Numbered from the stretch's first letter, positions 43,436 to 54,471 are shown. The stretch: DNA of 64,000 bases from Mesorhizobium sp. B4-1-3 (GCF_006439355.1 NZ_VFTG01000004.1:186001-250000), one strand, 5' to 3'. Notes: generated by a model from the sequence alone, not told the origin. Numbers and translations are program-made.

Positions 43436-44920
43436 ATGGACCAGACCGTCGAGAAGCAGGCGATGGCGCCGAAAGCCGCGCCGCTGATGAGCGAGAACGA
43501 GAAGAATACCATCATCGGCGGCGTGCTGTTGTCGATGCTGCTGGCAGCACTTGACCAGACCATCGTTGCCCCTGCCCTGCCGACGATCGCGCGTGCGCTC
43601 GGCCACGCCGAATATCTGCCATGGATCGTCACCGGCTATCTTTTGGCCGCAACCGCGGTGGCGCCGCTCTACGGCAAGATATCCGATGTCTATGGACGCC
43701 GGCCGGTCATCCACGCCGGCATTCTTATCTTCCTGCTCGGGTCGCTGGTCAGCGCGCTCGCGCCCAACATGCTGGTGCTGATCATCGGCCGCGCCATCCA
43801 GGGCGCCGGCGGCGGCGGTCTCTTCGCGCTGGCCCAGACGGTGATCGGCGATCTCGTGCCGCCACGCGAGCGCGCCCGCTACGCGGCCTGGATCTCCGGC
43901 ACCTGGGCGGTGGCCAGCGTCGCCGGTCCGCTGCTCGGCGGTGTCTTTGCCGAGCATCTGCACTGGTCGTTGATCTTCTGGATCAACCTGCCGATCGGTT
44001 TCCTGGCCATGGCCATCGTCAACAACCCGCTGAAGAAGCTGCCGATCGCGGCCAAGCACCACCGCATCGACGGACTGGGCGCAGTGCTGCTGGTCATCGC
44101 GACCGCGCTGCTGCTTCTGGCGCTCAGCTGGGGCGGCAGCACCTATCCCTGGTTCTCATCCGAGATCATCGGATTGGTGGCCTTTTCGGCCGTATTCTGG
44201 TTCTTCTTCGCGCTGAGGCTGATGAGGGCGGCCGAGCCTTTGGTCTCGCTCGAAGTGCTGGGCAACCCGATCGTGCTCGCCGGCACGCTGTCGATGTTCC
44301 TGCTGCAGGCCGCCAACATCGGCGCGTCGGTCTACCTGCCGGTCTATCTGCAATCGATCGTCGGGCTTTCGGTGAGCGAATCCGGCACGGCGATGCTCGG
44401 CCTCCTGCTCGGCACGGTTGCCGGCGCCGCGTTCAGTGGCCGCATGATCCCACGATTCGTCCACTACAAGCGCATCGCCATGATCGGCCTCAGCCTGGCA
44501 ATCCTGTGCATAGGCCTGCTCAGTGCCATTGCGGGACACGCCTCGCTGCTCGAAGTCGAACTCCTGACCACGATGATCGGCCTGGGCAGCGGCACGACCT
44601 TTCCGGTCAGCACCGTCTCGGTCCAGAACGCGGTCGACCGCGCGCATCTCGGCGTCGCGACGGGCGTGCTGACCTTCCTGCGGACGCTGGGCGGCGCGCT
44701 GGGCGTCGCCATGCTCGGCGCCGTTGCGCTGGGTTTTGGCCTGCCCTTGGCCACCGAAGGCTCGCAGACGCACATCCTGCTGACGTCGGCGACGCCGTTC
44801 GTGATGATCTTCCTCACAGCCGGCGTCACGCTTGTGCTGGCGCTGATCACGCTGGCCCTGATGCCCGAAAAAGAACTGCGCGGTCACAACGAGAACGCGG
44901 CGCCCGTGCTTGCGGAGTAG
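43436..44920 (+). CDS. MFS multidrug efflux transporter, DHA2 family (EmrB/QacA type)
   Basis: A 494-residue inner-membrane proton-driven exporter with 14 predicted membrane helices. Typical motifs are L-D-Q-T-I-V-A-P-A-L-P-T-I (motif D1) near residue 39, G-K-I-S-D-V-Y-G-R-R-P (motif A) near residue 79 and the G-x-x-x-G-P-x-x-G-G motif C (S-V-A-G-P-L-L-G-G) near residue 160. Drug or signal substrates are likely but not identified. No membrane-fusion (EmrA) partner lies beside it. Family C/B repeats follow the stop. Confidence 0.93.
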   Translation: MDQTVEKQAMAPKAAPLMSENEKNTIIGGVLLSMLLAALDQTIVAPALPTIARALGHAEYLPWIVTGYLLAATAVAPLYGKISDVYGRRPVIHAGILIFLLGSLVSALAPNMLVLIIGRAIQGAGGGGLFALAQTVIGDLVPPRERARYAAWISGTWAVASVAGPLLGGVFAEHLHWSLIFWINLPIGFLAMAIVNNPLKKLPIAAKHHRIDGLGAVLLVIATALLLLALSWGGSTYPWFSSEIIGLVAFSAVFWFFFALRLMRAAEPLVSLEVLGNPIVLAGTLSMFLLQAANIGASVYLPVYLQSIVGLSVSESGTAMLGLLLGTVAGAAFSGRMIPRFVHYKRIAMIGLSLAILCIGLLSAIAGHASLLEVELLTTMIGLGSGTTFPVSTVSVQNAVDRAHLGVATGVLTFLRTLGGALGVAMLGAVALGFGLPLATEGSQTHILLTSATPFVMIFLTAGVTLVLALITLALMPEKELRGHNENAAPVLAE

Positions 44921-44929
44921 ATCGCCTGA

Positions 44930-45168
44930 AGGTGTGTTGAGATTCAGGTCAGGCCGAGTCGAGAATGGCGGTTTTCGAGAACCGGAGCGGAGCGTACTTA
45001 ATGCATGTCGCCCAAAAGTGCGCAGCGGTTTTGGGAGAACGACATGCATCAAAAACAAGACTTACAGCGCTTCGCCTGAATCGCTTTCAGCGTGATGCGC
45101 TTTAAGGTACGTGAGCACCGGAAGCGCAGGAAGCTGCCGTTCGCAGGCCGGCTGAATATCAATACGCC

Positions 45169-45170
<2 letters not shown>
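44930..45170. repeat. Intergenic repeat family C, copy C2, interrupted by family B
   Basis: A second copy of the 1168-1308 element. Its left part (AGGTGTGTTGAGATTCAGGT onwards, about 44930-44999) and right part (GGTACGTGAGCACCGGAAGC onwards to 45170) match C1 but are split by about 107 bases of family B sequence at 45000-45106. GTAC stands on both sides of the insert and may be a target duplication. The right end (CGCCTTA) supplies the TAA stop of the FNR gene. Confidence 0.8.
45001..45106. repeat. Intergenic repeat family B, copy B2, inserted in C2
   Basis: ATGCATGTCG (45001-45010) pairs with CGACATGCAT (45040-45049) around the core CCCAAAAGTGCGCAGCGGTT. A degenerate second hairpin ends GCGCTTTAA. 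It is the family B copy that splits family C copy C2. Confidence 0.8.
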
Positions 45171-46613
<1,443 letters not shown>

Positions 46614-46719
46614 TAAAGTCACCTGAGGAGTCGCAGCCGAGATAATCACTCCACCGGACAAGTCAACTGCGGCGCGAAAGCGCCACGAAATGACGTTTTT
46701 CAAAAAGGTGGACGCTCAA

Positions 46720-46819
46720 GCAATTCCAGTAAAAGCGCGCAACGGTTTTCCGCCCGGAATTGCAAAAAATAAGGAGCTGGAGCGAGTCGGCGATTCCATG
46801 AAACGCTGAACCGCTCTAG
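46720..46819. repeat. Intergenic repeat family A, copy A3
   Basis: GCAATTCC (46720-46727) pairs with GGAATTGC (46756-46763), then a weaker second hairpin ends AACCGCTCTAG (46809-46819). The terminal CTA is the TAG stop of the Hpt gene read on the minus strand. The layout is that of A1 and A2. Confidence 0.78.
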
Positions 46820-47184
46820 CGGCTGATGCCGGCGATGAAATCGCGCACTTCCTCGATCAGCGTGCCGAGCCGCTTGAGCGCGCGGACGTCCTCCGGCTGC
46901 TTTTCGATGATCGCCGCGCATTCGGCCACCGCAAAGGCGCCGATGCCGCGCGCAGAACCTTTCAAGCCATGTGCCAGAAGCACCCTCTGCCGGGTGTCGG
47001 CGTCGGCGATCTGGTCGCGGACGCCGAGCGACTGATGCACGAACAGCGCCAGCACCTCGCGTTCGAGGTCGCGGTCGCCCATCGTCTGACGCGCCAGATG
47101 ACCGAGATCCACAGGTCTGGCTCCGACCGTTCCGGAGGCATCTCCCCCCGGCATGGAAAACGCTATACCAGTTTCGCCACGCAT
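46816..47184 (-). CDS. Hpt domain phosphotransfer protein
   Basis: A 122-residue single-domain histidine phosphotransfer protein. The phosphorylated His lies in A-H-G-L-K-G-S-A-R-G-I-G-A near residue 76, in a four-helix bundle. Such proteins relay phosphate between hybrid kinases and response regulators. No partner kinase is adjacent; CckA lies 24 kb away, but its known partner ChpT is a different fold. The start at 47184 is tentative; ATG 47154 is an alternative. The stop lies in repeat A3. Confidence 0.82.
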   Translation of the reverse strand: MRGETGIAFSMPGGDASGTVGARPVDLGHLARQTMGDRDLEREVLALFVHQSLGVRDQIADADTRQRVLLAHGLKGSARGIGAFAVAECAAIIEKQPEDVRALKRLGTLIEEVRDFIAGISR

Positions 47185-47485
47185 ACGCACTGCAACTCCA
47201 TCAAGCGGGCAGACGGGCCCATGAAAATAGGCGACTCCGGTCGCCAAGGGGTTAACGACTGCAGGGGAAAAATGTTGTCACGGAGGCGGCCGGATCACGT
47301 CTCCGTTAACCTTATATTTAAAGTTTTACGTATCGCCTGGAATGCATGTTTTCTTTACCCCTGTGTGTCATTACGATACGAAGGTCCATTTTTCAGCCTC
47401 CTGCTCGGGATAGACAAGCCAGAATCGGGCCAGAATCAGGCCAAAATCATAAGTCCCGCGGCAGCTAGTACAGGGTAGCGAAGGC
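47185..47485. promoter_or_regulatory. Leader region of the growth-pole scaffold gene
   Basis: About 300 bases between the Hpt gene and the giant scaffold gene. The AT-rich part (about 47300-47360) includes TTAACCTTATATTTAA at 47306-47321, a near match to the CtrA box TTAA-N7-TTAA but with spacing 8. It should hold the scaffold promoter. No other element is seen. Confidence 0.4.
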
Positions 47486-50400
47486 ATGGCTAAGAAACCA
47501 ACGACGACCAAATCTCTCGACAGCGACGTAGCCGCGGAACTGGAAAAGGCGCTCGACCTTGACCTTAACGGCGACGAAGGCGGCCTCGATATGGCGGCGT
47601 CGATGGAGGATCTCGAAGCGCAGATCTCGGCGGCGGCCGACGAACTGGCGCGCGAGGGCCGCAGCCAGAGAGCGGAGCCAGCAAACAACCCTCAGCCCTC
47701 CAAGGCGCCCGCGGCCAAGCCGGCCGAGTTGCGGCCCGTCGAGCCGCGCAACGGACAACCGTCCGGCTTTGCGCCTCCCGCAGGCTTCACGCCCGCCAAT
47801 GACGACCGCCAGAAGGACTATAAGACGCTGCTGCACAGCCTCAACCGGCGCGCGTCGAGCACCGTCTATTGGGTGATCGCCTTCATCTCCCTGGCCTGGA
47901 TCGCCGGCGCCGGCGGCCTGGCCAATCTCTTGTTCGGCCCCGGCATCTGGAATATCCGCACCTTCGACCAGTTCTTCGCCCGCCCCGAGCTGATCGGCCT
48001 GGCGGTCGCCGCGATCGTTCCGGTCATCCTGTTCTGGGCGTTCGCCGCCATGATCCGGCGCGCGCAGGAGATGCGCATCGCCGCGCAATCCATGACCGAG
48101 GTCGCCTTCCGCCTGGCGGAGCCGGAAAACCTCGCCCAGGACCGCGTCATGATGATCGGCCAGGCCGTTCGCCGCGAGGTGGCGGCCATGGGTGAAGGCA
48201 TCGAGCGCACCCTGGCCCGCGCGGTCGAGCTCGAAACGCTCGTCCACGGCGAAGTCAGCCAGCTCGAACGCTCCTATTCCGAGAACGAGGCCCGCATCCG
48301 TTCGCTGGTCGATGGTCTCGGCAGCGAGCGCGAGGCGGTCGTCACCCATGCCGAGCGCGTGCGCGCCTCGATTGCCAGCGCCCACGAGACGCTGCGCGAC
48401 GAGATCGGCTCGGCCAGCGACATCATCCGCGATTCGATCCTCAACGCCTCGACCAAGCTGTCGATGACGATCAACAATTCCGGCGACACGCTGATCGATC
48501 GCATCAACGAAAGCTCGACGTCGATCTTCGATTCCGTCGAATCGCGCCTGGACAGCATCACCGACCGGCTTTCGACCTCCGGCGAGGCTTTCGCCAGCCT
48601 GCTCGACACCCGTATCGCCAAGCTGACCGACACCACGGACGGCCTCACCCGCTCGCTGACCGACCTGCTCGACGACCGCACCAATGGCATGGTCTCGCTG
48701 CTCGGCGGCGCGGCGCGCACGCTGAATTCGGAATTCGAGGCGAGCCTCAGCGGCATCGAGCGGACCCTGGCCGAACGCGGCCAGGCGCTGATCAGCGAAT
48801 TCCAGACCCGAGCCGAGGCGCTCGACACCGGCACCCAAAAGCTCAACGCCGCCCTCGAAGCCCGCGCCCGCCAGATCAACGAGACGATGGTGGAGCGCGC
48901 GAAGGAAATCGCCCACGCCTTCGCCGAAAGCAAGGACACGCTGTCGGCGATGATCGATCAGGGCAAGACCCAGATCGGCGCCGATATGGCCGACATCATC
49001 TCGTCGACCTCCTCGATGCTCGAAGCCCGCGCCACCGACTTTGCCGGCCGCATGGAAGCGGCCCGGCATGTGGTGTCGCGCTCGTTCGATACCGACATCC
49101 AGCGGCTTGCCGACGCCCGCGCCGGCATCGAGGAAGCGGTCGAGAACCACAGCCGCTCGCTTTCGGAAAGCCGCGAACGCATGGCCGCCGCCATGCAGGA
49201 TGACCTGGCGAAATTCGCCGAAGGTCGCGCTGCGATCGATGCCGCCGTCACCAATCAGGTGCAGAAGCTGGCCGAAGGTCGCAGCCTGATCTCGCGCGCC
49301 CTGGAAGAAGATCTGCGCAAGGTCAACGAATCGCGCGCGGCCATCGACGCCTCGCTGGGCAGCCATCTGGAGCAGATCGAAGAAGGCCGCAACCGGCTCG
49401 CCCAGGCCTTGAACGAAGACTCCGGCAGGCTCGTCCAAGCCCGTACAATGATTGACGAAATGGTCGCCGGCCATGTCGGGAAGCTGGCCGAGGGCCGCAA
49501 CATCCTGGCGCGCGCCCTGGAAGCCGATCTCGGCAAGCTGCAGGACAGCCGCGCCTCGATCGACGGCCTGGTCGCCGGTCAGGTCGAGAAGATCGCCGAG
49601 GGCCGTGCCGTGCTGGCCAAGGCGCTCGAAACCGACATCGTCGGCATAAGGAGCCTCATCGAGGCCCACTCGACCAAGCTCGCCGAGGACCGCGGCGAGC
49701 TCAGCCGCGCGCTTGAAAGCGATCTGAGTGGCATCCGCGGCCTGATCGACAGCCACGCCGGCAAGCTCGCCGCGGACCGCAGCCTGCTGTCGCAGACGCT
49801 GGAAGCCGACCTCGCCAAGCTCGCCGAAAGCCGTGCCTCGATCGACGGGCTGGTTGCCGGCCAGGTCGAGAAGCTCGCTGAAGGCCGCGACATCCTCAAG
49901 CGCGCGCTGGAAGCCGACCTCAACACCATCAAGGGTGCCATTGCGGGGCACTCGGGCAAGGTGCTGGAGGACCGCTCCCAGCTGTCGAAGGCGCTCGAAG
50001 CCGACCTGCAGGCCGTCAGCGGCGCCATCGCAGATCACCAAAACAGGCTGGCGCAGGATCGCTCGACCTTGTCGAAGACCTTGCAGGATGACCTCCAGGC
50101 CGTAAGCGGTGCCGTCGCCGATCATCAGAACCGACTCGTTCAGGACCGTTCCGTGCTGTCGAAGTCGCTTGAGGACGATCTCGCCAAGCTCGCCGAGAGC
50201 CGCTCCAGCATCGACGGGCTGGTCGCCGGCCAGGTCGAGAAGCTCGCCGAGGGCCGCGACATCCTCAAGCGCGCGCTGGAAGCCGACCTCAACACGATCC
50301 AGGGCGCGATCGTCGATCATTCGCAGAAGATTACCGACCACCGCGCCGAGCTTTCGCGCGTGCTGGAGGCCGATATGGCCGGCGCCAGCAGCCTCATGCA

Positions 50401-53400
50401 GACCCATGCCGAACAGCTGTCGCAGAACCGCGCGACGCTGTCCAAGGCGCTCGAGGATGATCTCGCCAAGCTCGCCGAGAGCCGCGCCGGCATCGACGGT
50501 CTGGTGTCCGGCCAGGTCGAGAAGCTCGCGGAAGGCCGTGACATCCTCAAGCGTGCGCTGGAAGCCGACCTCGCCAAGCTGGCCGAAAGCCGCGCCTCGA
50601 TCGACGGCCTCGTTGCCGGCCAGGTGGAAAAGCTTGCCGAAGGCCGCGACATCCTCACGCGTGCTCTTGAAGCCGATCTCGCCAAGCTGGCGGAAAGCCG
50701 TGCCGGTATCGACGGGCTGGTCGCCGGCCAGGTCGAAAAGCTCGCCGAGGGGCGCGACATCCTCAGGCGCGCCCTTGAAGCCGACCTTCAGAAGCTGACC
50801 GAGAGCCGGTCCGAGATCGACAACGTCATCGCCGGCCATGTCGGCAAGCTGTCCGAAGGCCGCGATATGCTGGCCCGCGCCCTGGAGGACGACCTCGCCA
50901 AGCTCGCCGATGCGCGCAAGGACGTCGACCGTTCGGTTTCCGGGCATATCGACCAGATCGCCGCCAGGAGCAGCGACATCTCGGCGGCGATCGCCGCCGA
51001 CGTCGAGAAGATCGAGCACGCCTTCAGCCGGCAGACCGGTATCATCGAGGAGCGCGCCGGCACGATGGAGCGTGCGCTGTCGACCGGCGTGGAAAATGTG
51101 CGGGGTGTGCTGGAAAAGACCGCAGTCTTCGTGGCGGGCGCGCTGCGCGACAAGGTCATGGAGGTCACCAGCACTCTGCATGAGCAGGCCGGCGCCGCCT
51201 TCAGCGACGCCGATCGCAAGATCGCCGAGCGCGCCGAGCAGACTTCCGCCGCGCTCCTTGCCAGGGCCGAGGACATTGCCCAGGCCTTCGAGGCGGCCGA
51301 CCGCCGCCTCCACGAGCGCGCCCAGGACACGTCCAGCATGCTCATGGCGCGCGCCGACGATGCGTCCAACGCGCTCATGGCCCGCGCCGAGGAAACCGCC
51401 GACAAGCTGGCCACGCGGGCCGGCGAGATCGCCAACACCTTCGACGCGGCCGACCAGAAGCTGGTTGCCCGCGCCGTCGAGACGGCGCAGTCGCTGGCCG
51501 CCCGCGCCGGCGACATCTTGCGCAACTTCGAGGGCGCCGACGAGCGGCTCTCGATGCGCATCACCGAATCGGCCGAAGCGCTGGCCGCCCGGGCCGCCGA
51601 TCTCGGCCGCATCTTCGATGGCGTCGACCAGCAGCTCATGGCGCGCATAGCCGAAGGTTCCGAAGCGCTTTCCGCCCGCGCCGGCGAAATCGGCCGCATC
51701 TTCGACGACGCCGACAACCGCCTGGTGTCGCGCATCGCCTCGAGCACCTCGACCATCGGCGAGCACGCCGACACGATCGTCGGCGCCTTCGCCGCCACCG
51801 AGCAGCGTGTCGCCGACCGCGCCCGCCAGACCGGCCAGGAGCTTGCCGTGCACGCCCGCGAGATCGAGCAGGCGCTGGCCGGCGCCGACGAGCGGCTTGC
51901 CGCAAGCGCCGCTGCCGCCGCTTCCCGCGTCGAGGACCAGGTCGCGAGCGTGGAAAACCGCCTCGCCTACAGCGCCGAGACCATGGGCCAGAAGCTCAAC
52001 GAGCAGGTCTCAAGCGCCGAGGCCCAGCTCATCTCGCGCGCCAACGTCATTGCCGAGACCTTCACGGCGGTGGGCCAGCATATCGGCCAGAGCACGAACG
52101 AGGCCGCGCGCACGATCGGCGCCAACACCCGCGAGCTCAACACCATGCTCGCGGCGCGTTCGGCCGAGATGGCGAAAATCCTCGACGAGACCGCCAAGCC
52201 GCTGGTCGAGCGCTTCGCCCAGGGTGGCTCCGAGCTGCAGCGCAGCATGGAAGAGGTCACCGAACGGGCGGCCGAGAAACTGCGCAGCGAGAACACGAAC
52301 CTCGTCAATGCTCTCGCCAGCCGCACGGCCGAAACGCTGTCGGCCGTCGAAGGCGCTCGCTCGTCGCTCGCCGACAGCGTGGCCGATCTCATTGGCCGCA
52401 TGACCACCTCCAGCGCGCAGCTCGGGCAGCTCATCGAGCAGGCGGCCGTCAACCTCGGTCAGGTCGAGGAGCGGCTCTCCGGCAGCACGCAGAGCTTCGC
52501 CGCGACCACCGAAAAGGCCGCCCAAACCTTCGCCAGCTCGGCACGTCTCGTCGATTCCAACACGACGCGGCTCACCGACCTGTCCTCGGCGACGCTGCGC
52601 GAGGTGGCCTCCATCGCGACCAAGTTCGACGAGCATAGCCGGCTGCTCTCCAGCGCCTCCAACCTGCTCAGCTCCGCGCAGAGCAATCTCGAGCACACGC
52701 TGGAGCGCCAATCCTCGCTGGAAGACCTCGCCGTCGGCCTGGTCAAGAAGTCCGAAGACCTCGAGAAGGTGATGCGCTCCTTCGAGAACCTCGTCGGCCA
52801 GACGATGCAGACTGCGGAAGGCCGCACGATGGAATCGGCGGAAAAGATCCGTACCGCCATCGCCGAGGTCGTCGATTCGGCGACGCGCCGCTTTGCCGAC
52901 GCGACCGAGGAGATGCGCCGCACCGCGGGCTCTATCAAGAGCGAACTCGACCTGACCCGCGCCGAGCTGAAGAAGGGCGTCATCGAGATGCCGGAGGAGG
53001 CCAAGGAATCGACCTCGGCCATTCGCCGCGCCGTCGCCGAGCAGATCAATGCGCTCAAGGAACTGTCGGATATCGTTGCGAAATCCGGCCGCAGCGGCTC
53101 AAGCGAGCAAGGCGAGCCCCGCGGTCTGCGCCCTGCTCCGCAGGCACCGGCCCGTGCCGCCGAGCCGCCGCTGCGTCGTCCGGCGGCGCCTCAGCCGCAG
53201 CCGCAACCCACGGCGCGCCCTCCCCAGGCGCCGCTTGCCGAGAGCACGCTGCGCGGCACGCTCGACCTGGAGCGCCCTGCCGAAGCGCCGCGCCGCGAGA
53301 ACGGCAAGACGCCGCAGGGCGGCTGGGTGCGCGACCTCCTGACCAATGCCTCGCGCGAGGAAGAGCTGCGGCCGGCAGCGCCCGCGGAAGCGCCGCGCGC

Positions 53401-53770
53401 GACGCCTGCCCAGCGCTCGCCGCTGCATGTCATGGAGTCGCTCAACTCGCTCTCCGTCGACATCGCGCGGGCGATCGACCATGACGCCTCGATTGAGCTG
53501 TGGAACCGCTACCGGCGTGGCGAGCGCGACGTCTTCACGCGTCGCCTCTACACGCTCAAGGGCCAGCAGACTTTCGACGAGATCCGCCGCAAGTATCAGG
53601 CCGAGGCGGAATTCCGCGCCGCGGTCGACCGCTACTGCGAGGATTTCGAGAAGCTGCTCAAGGATGTCTCGCGCAACGACCGCGACAACATCATGGCGCA
53701 GACCTATCTGACCTCCGACACCGGCAAGGTCTACACCATGCTGGCCCACGCCAGCGGCCGGCTGCACTGA
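47486..53770 (+). CDS. Giant polar-growth scaffold protein (GPR/RgsE-like)
   Basis: A 2094-residue protein matching in length and layout the growth pole ring protein GPR of Agrobacterium (about 2100 residues) and RgsE of Sinorhizobium, which form a ring at the growing pole. A low-complexity acidic and proline-rich N-terminus (1-120) is followed by two membrane helices (about 126-150, 168-190). A very long helical region follows. Residues 573-1171 are 18 tandem units of 36 or 29 residues typified by D-L-A-K-L-A-E-S-R-A-S-I-D-G-L-V-A-G-Q-V, and about 1230-1500 carries a second set of 29-residue units typified by A-D-E-R-L-S-M-R-I-T-E-S-A-E-A-L-A-A-R-A. The tail has a proline-rich linker and a compact conserved domain (about 1980-2094). 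Identification is by recall of family features, not by alignment. Confidence 0.85.
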   Translation: MAKKPTTTKSLDSDVAAELEKALDLDLNGDEGGLDMAASMEDLEAQISAAADELAREGRSQRAEPANNPQPSKAPAAKPAELRPVEPRNGQPSGFAPPAGFTPANDDRQKDYKTLLHSLNRRASSTVYWVIAFISLAWIAGAGGLANLLFGPGIWNIRTFDQFFARPELIGLAVAAIVPVILFWAFAAMIRRAQEMRIAAQSMTEVAFRLAEPENLAQDRVMMIGQAVRREVAAMGEGIERTLARAVELETLVHGEVSQLERSYSENEARIRSLVDGLGSEREAVVTHAERVRASIASAHETLRDEIGSASDIIRDSILNASTKLSMTINNSGDTLIDRINESSTSIFDSVESRLDSITDRLSTSGEAFASLLDTRIAKLTDTTDGLTRSLTDLLDDRTNGMVSLLGGAARTLNSEFEASLSGIERTLAERGQALISEFQTRAEALDTGTQKLNAALEARARQINETMVERAKEIAHAFAESKDTLSAMIDQGKTQIGADMADIISSTSSMLEARATDFAGRMEAARHVVSRSFDTDIQRLADARAGIEEAVENHSRSLSESRERMAAAMQDDLAKFAEGRAAIDAAVTNQVQKLAEGRSLISRALEEDLRKVNESRAAIDASLGSHLEQIEEGRNRLAQALNEDSGRLVQARTMIDEMVAGHVGKLAEGRNILARALEADLGKLQDSRASIDGLVAGQVEKIAEGRAVLAKALETDIVGIRSLIEAHSTKLAEDRGELSRALESDLSGIRGLIDSHAGKLAADRSLLSQTLEADLAKLAESRASIDGLVAGQVEKLAEGRDILKRALEADLNTIKGAIAGHSGKVLEDRSQLSKALEADLQAVSGAIADHQNRLAQDRSTLSKTLQDDLQAVSGAVADHQNRLVQDRSVLSKSLEDDLAKLAESRSSIDGLVAGQVEKLAEGRDILKRALEADLNTIQGAIVDHSQKITDHRAELSRVLEADMAGASSLMQTHAEQLSQNRATLSKALEDDLAKLAESRAGIDGLVSGQVEKLAEGRDILKRALEADLAKLAESRASIDGLVAGQVEKLAEGRDILTRALEADLAKLAESRAGIDGLVAGQVEKLAEGRDILRRALEADLQKLTESRSEIDNVIAGHVGKLSEGRDMLARALEDDLAKLADARKDVDRSVSGHIDQIAARSSDISAAIAADVEKIEHAFSRQTGIIEERAGTMERALSTGVENVRGVLEKTAVFVAGALRDKVMEVTSTLHEQAGAAFSDADRKIAERAEQTSAALLARAEDIAQAFEAADRRLHERAQDTSSMLMARADDASNALMARAEETADKLATRAGEIANTFDAADQKLVARAVETAQSLAARAGDILRNFEGADERLSMRITESAEALAARAADLGRIFDGVDQQLMARIAEGSEALSARAGEIGRIFDDADNRLVSRIASSTSTIGEHADTIVGAFAATEQRVADRARQTGQELAVHAREIEQALAGADERLAASAAAAASRVEDQVASVENRLAYSAETMGQKLNEQVSSAEAQLISRANVIAETFTAVGQHIGQSTNEAARTIGANTRELNTMLAARSAEMAKILDETAKPLVERFAQGGSELQRSMEEVTERAAEKLRSENTNLVNALASRTAETLSAVEGARSSLADSVADLIGRMTTSSAQLGQLIEQAAVNLGQVEERLSGSTQSFAATTEKAAQTFASSARLVDSNTTRLTDLSSATLREVASIATKFDEHSRLLSSASNLLSSAQSNLEHTLERQSSLEDLAVGLVKKSEDLEKVMRSFENLVGQTMQTAEGRTMESAEKIRTAIAEVVDSATRRFADATEEMRRTAGSIKSELDLTRAELKKGVIEMPEEAKESTSAIRRAVAEQINALKELSDIVAKSGRSGSSEQGEPRGLRPAPQAPARAAEPPLRRPAAPQPQPQPTARPPQAPLAESTLRGTLDLERPAEAPRRENGKTPQGGWVRDLLTNASREEELRPAAPAEAPRATPAQRSPLHVMESLNSLSVDIARAIDHDASIELWNRYRRGERDVFTRRLYTLKGQQTFDEIRRKYQAEAEFRAAVDRYCEDFEKLLKDVSRNDRDNIMAQTYLTSDTGKVYTMLAHASGRLH
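49202..50998 (+). repeat. Tandem coiled-coil repeat array in the scaffold gene (18 units)
   Basis: Eleven 36-residue and seven 29-residue units encode residues 573-1171. The two sizes differ by exactly seven residues, one heptad. The six units nearest the consensus (D-L-A-K-L-A-E-S-R) are almost identical at the protein level, and units 14-16 run in direct succession, suggesting recent duplication. Confidence 0.88.
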
Positions 53771-53794
53771 CGCCGCCAAGCAGAACCGGAACTG

Positions 53795-53822
53795 AAAAAG
53801 GCGGGTCTCGACCCGCCTTTTT
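53795..53822. terminator. Bidirectional terminator between scaffold gene and lipoprotein gene
   Basis: AAAAAGGCGGGT-CTCG-ACCCGCCTTTTT is a perfect hairpin with an A-run before and a T-run after. It serves the plus-strand scaffold gene (stop 53770) and the minus-strand lipid-transport operon (stop 53860). Confidence 0.92.
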
Positions 53823-53859
53823 CATATCGATGATTTCGATTGTCGGCTTGGCCCGGCGC

Positions 53860-54471
53860 TCAGATCGTCTGATCCGTCCAGCGGACGATGTCCTTCGCCG
53901 CCTGGCCGAAGGCGCTGTCCAGCGCGCCGACGTAAGCCGCGTTCCCGCTGCCGGAGACCGGCGCGGTCGCGGTGAAGTTCTTCGAGGCGCGCACCTCGCC
54001 GTTACGGTCGTTCAGGATGCGCACGAACAGGTCGACATCGGCATGCTCGCCGCCATCGACGCGCACCTCGAAGGAGCGCACCTCGACGATGATCTGGTAG
54101 TCGATCGCCAGCCCCTCGCCCGGCTTGCCGACGCCGGCGAAGCTGCCGGAGCGCTGAAAGGTCTCGGCCAGCCTCGCCTGCACGATCAGCGGCAGCCGAT
54201 CGGCCCATTGCGCGCCTTTGAGGAACTGGATCGACCGGTCCGAGGGCCTGATGACGATGTTCTGGCTGTCCAGCGCCTTGAGCGCCGACGGCTGGGCGAT
54301 CAGGATCTGGCGGCGGCTGTGAGCGCGAACGTCGACCGACGGCGCCGACAATTCGAACGTATCGAGCGGCGCCGGCTTGCCGCCGAGGGCCGCGCAGCCG
54401 GCAAGCGCAAGCACCAGCAACGCTGCCGCGGACGATCTGAAACTCCCCGCCACCACCCTCACCGACTTCAC
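53860..54471 (-). CDS. ABC-type transport auxiliary lipoprotein (PqiC-like)
   Basis: A 203-residue lipoprotein; the lipobox L-A-G-C puts the acylated cysteine at residue 26. Proteins of this family stand beside MlaD/MCE systems and are thought to help pass lipids at the outer membrane. The start GTG at 54471 gives a standard signal peptide; a longer frame would overlap mlaD. Last gene of the minus-strand E-F-D-lipoprotein operon, it lies 80 bases behind mlaD. Confidence 0.85.
   Translation of the reverse strand: MKSVRVVAGSFRSSAAALLVLALAGCAALGGKPAPLDTFELSAPSVDVRAHSRRQILIAQPSALKALDSQNIVIRPSDRSIQFLKGAQWADRLPLIVQARLAETFQRSGSFAGVGKPGEGLAIDYQIIVEVRSFEVRVDGGEHADVDLFVRILNDRNGEVRASKNFTATAPVSGSGNAAYVGALDSAFGQAAKDIVRWTDQTI

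Noticed and set aside
47465-51853. Open frame of 1462 codons antisense to the scaffold gene
   Set aside because: It mirrors the repeat array on the opposite strand, where high GC and repeated codons remove stops. It has no ribosome site and its protein has no family features; the plus-strand frame has clear membrane helices and domains.
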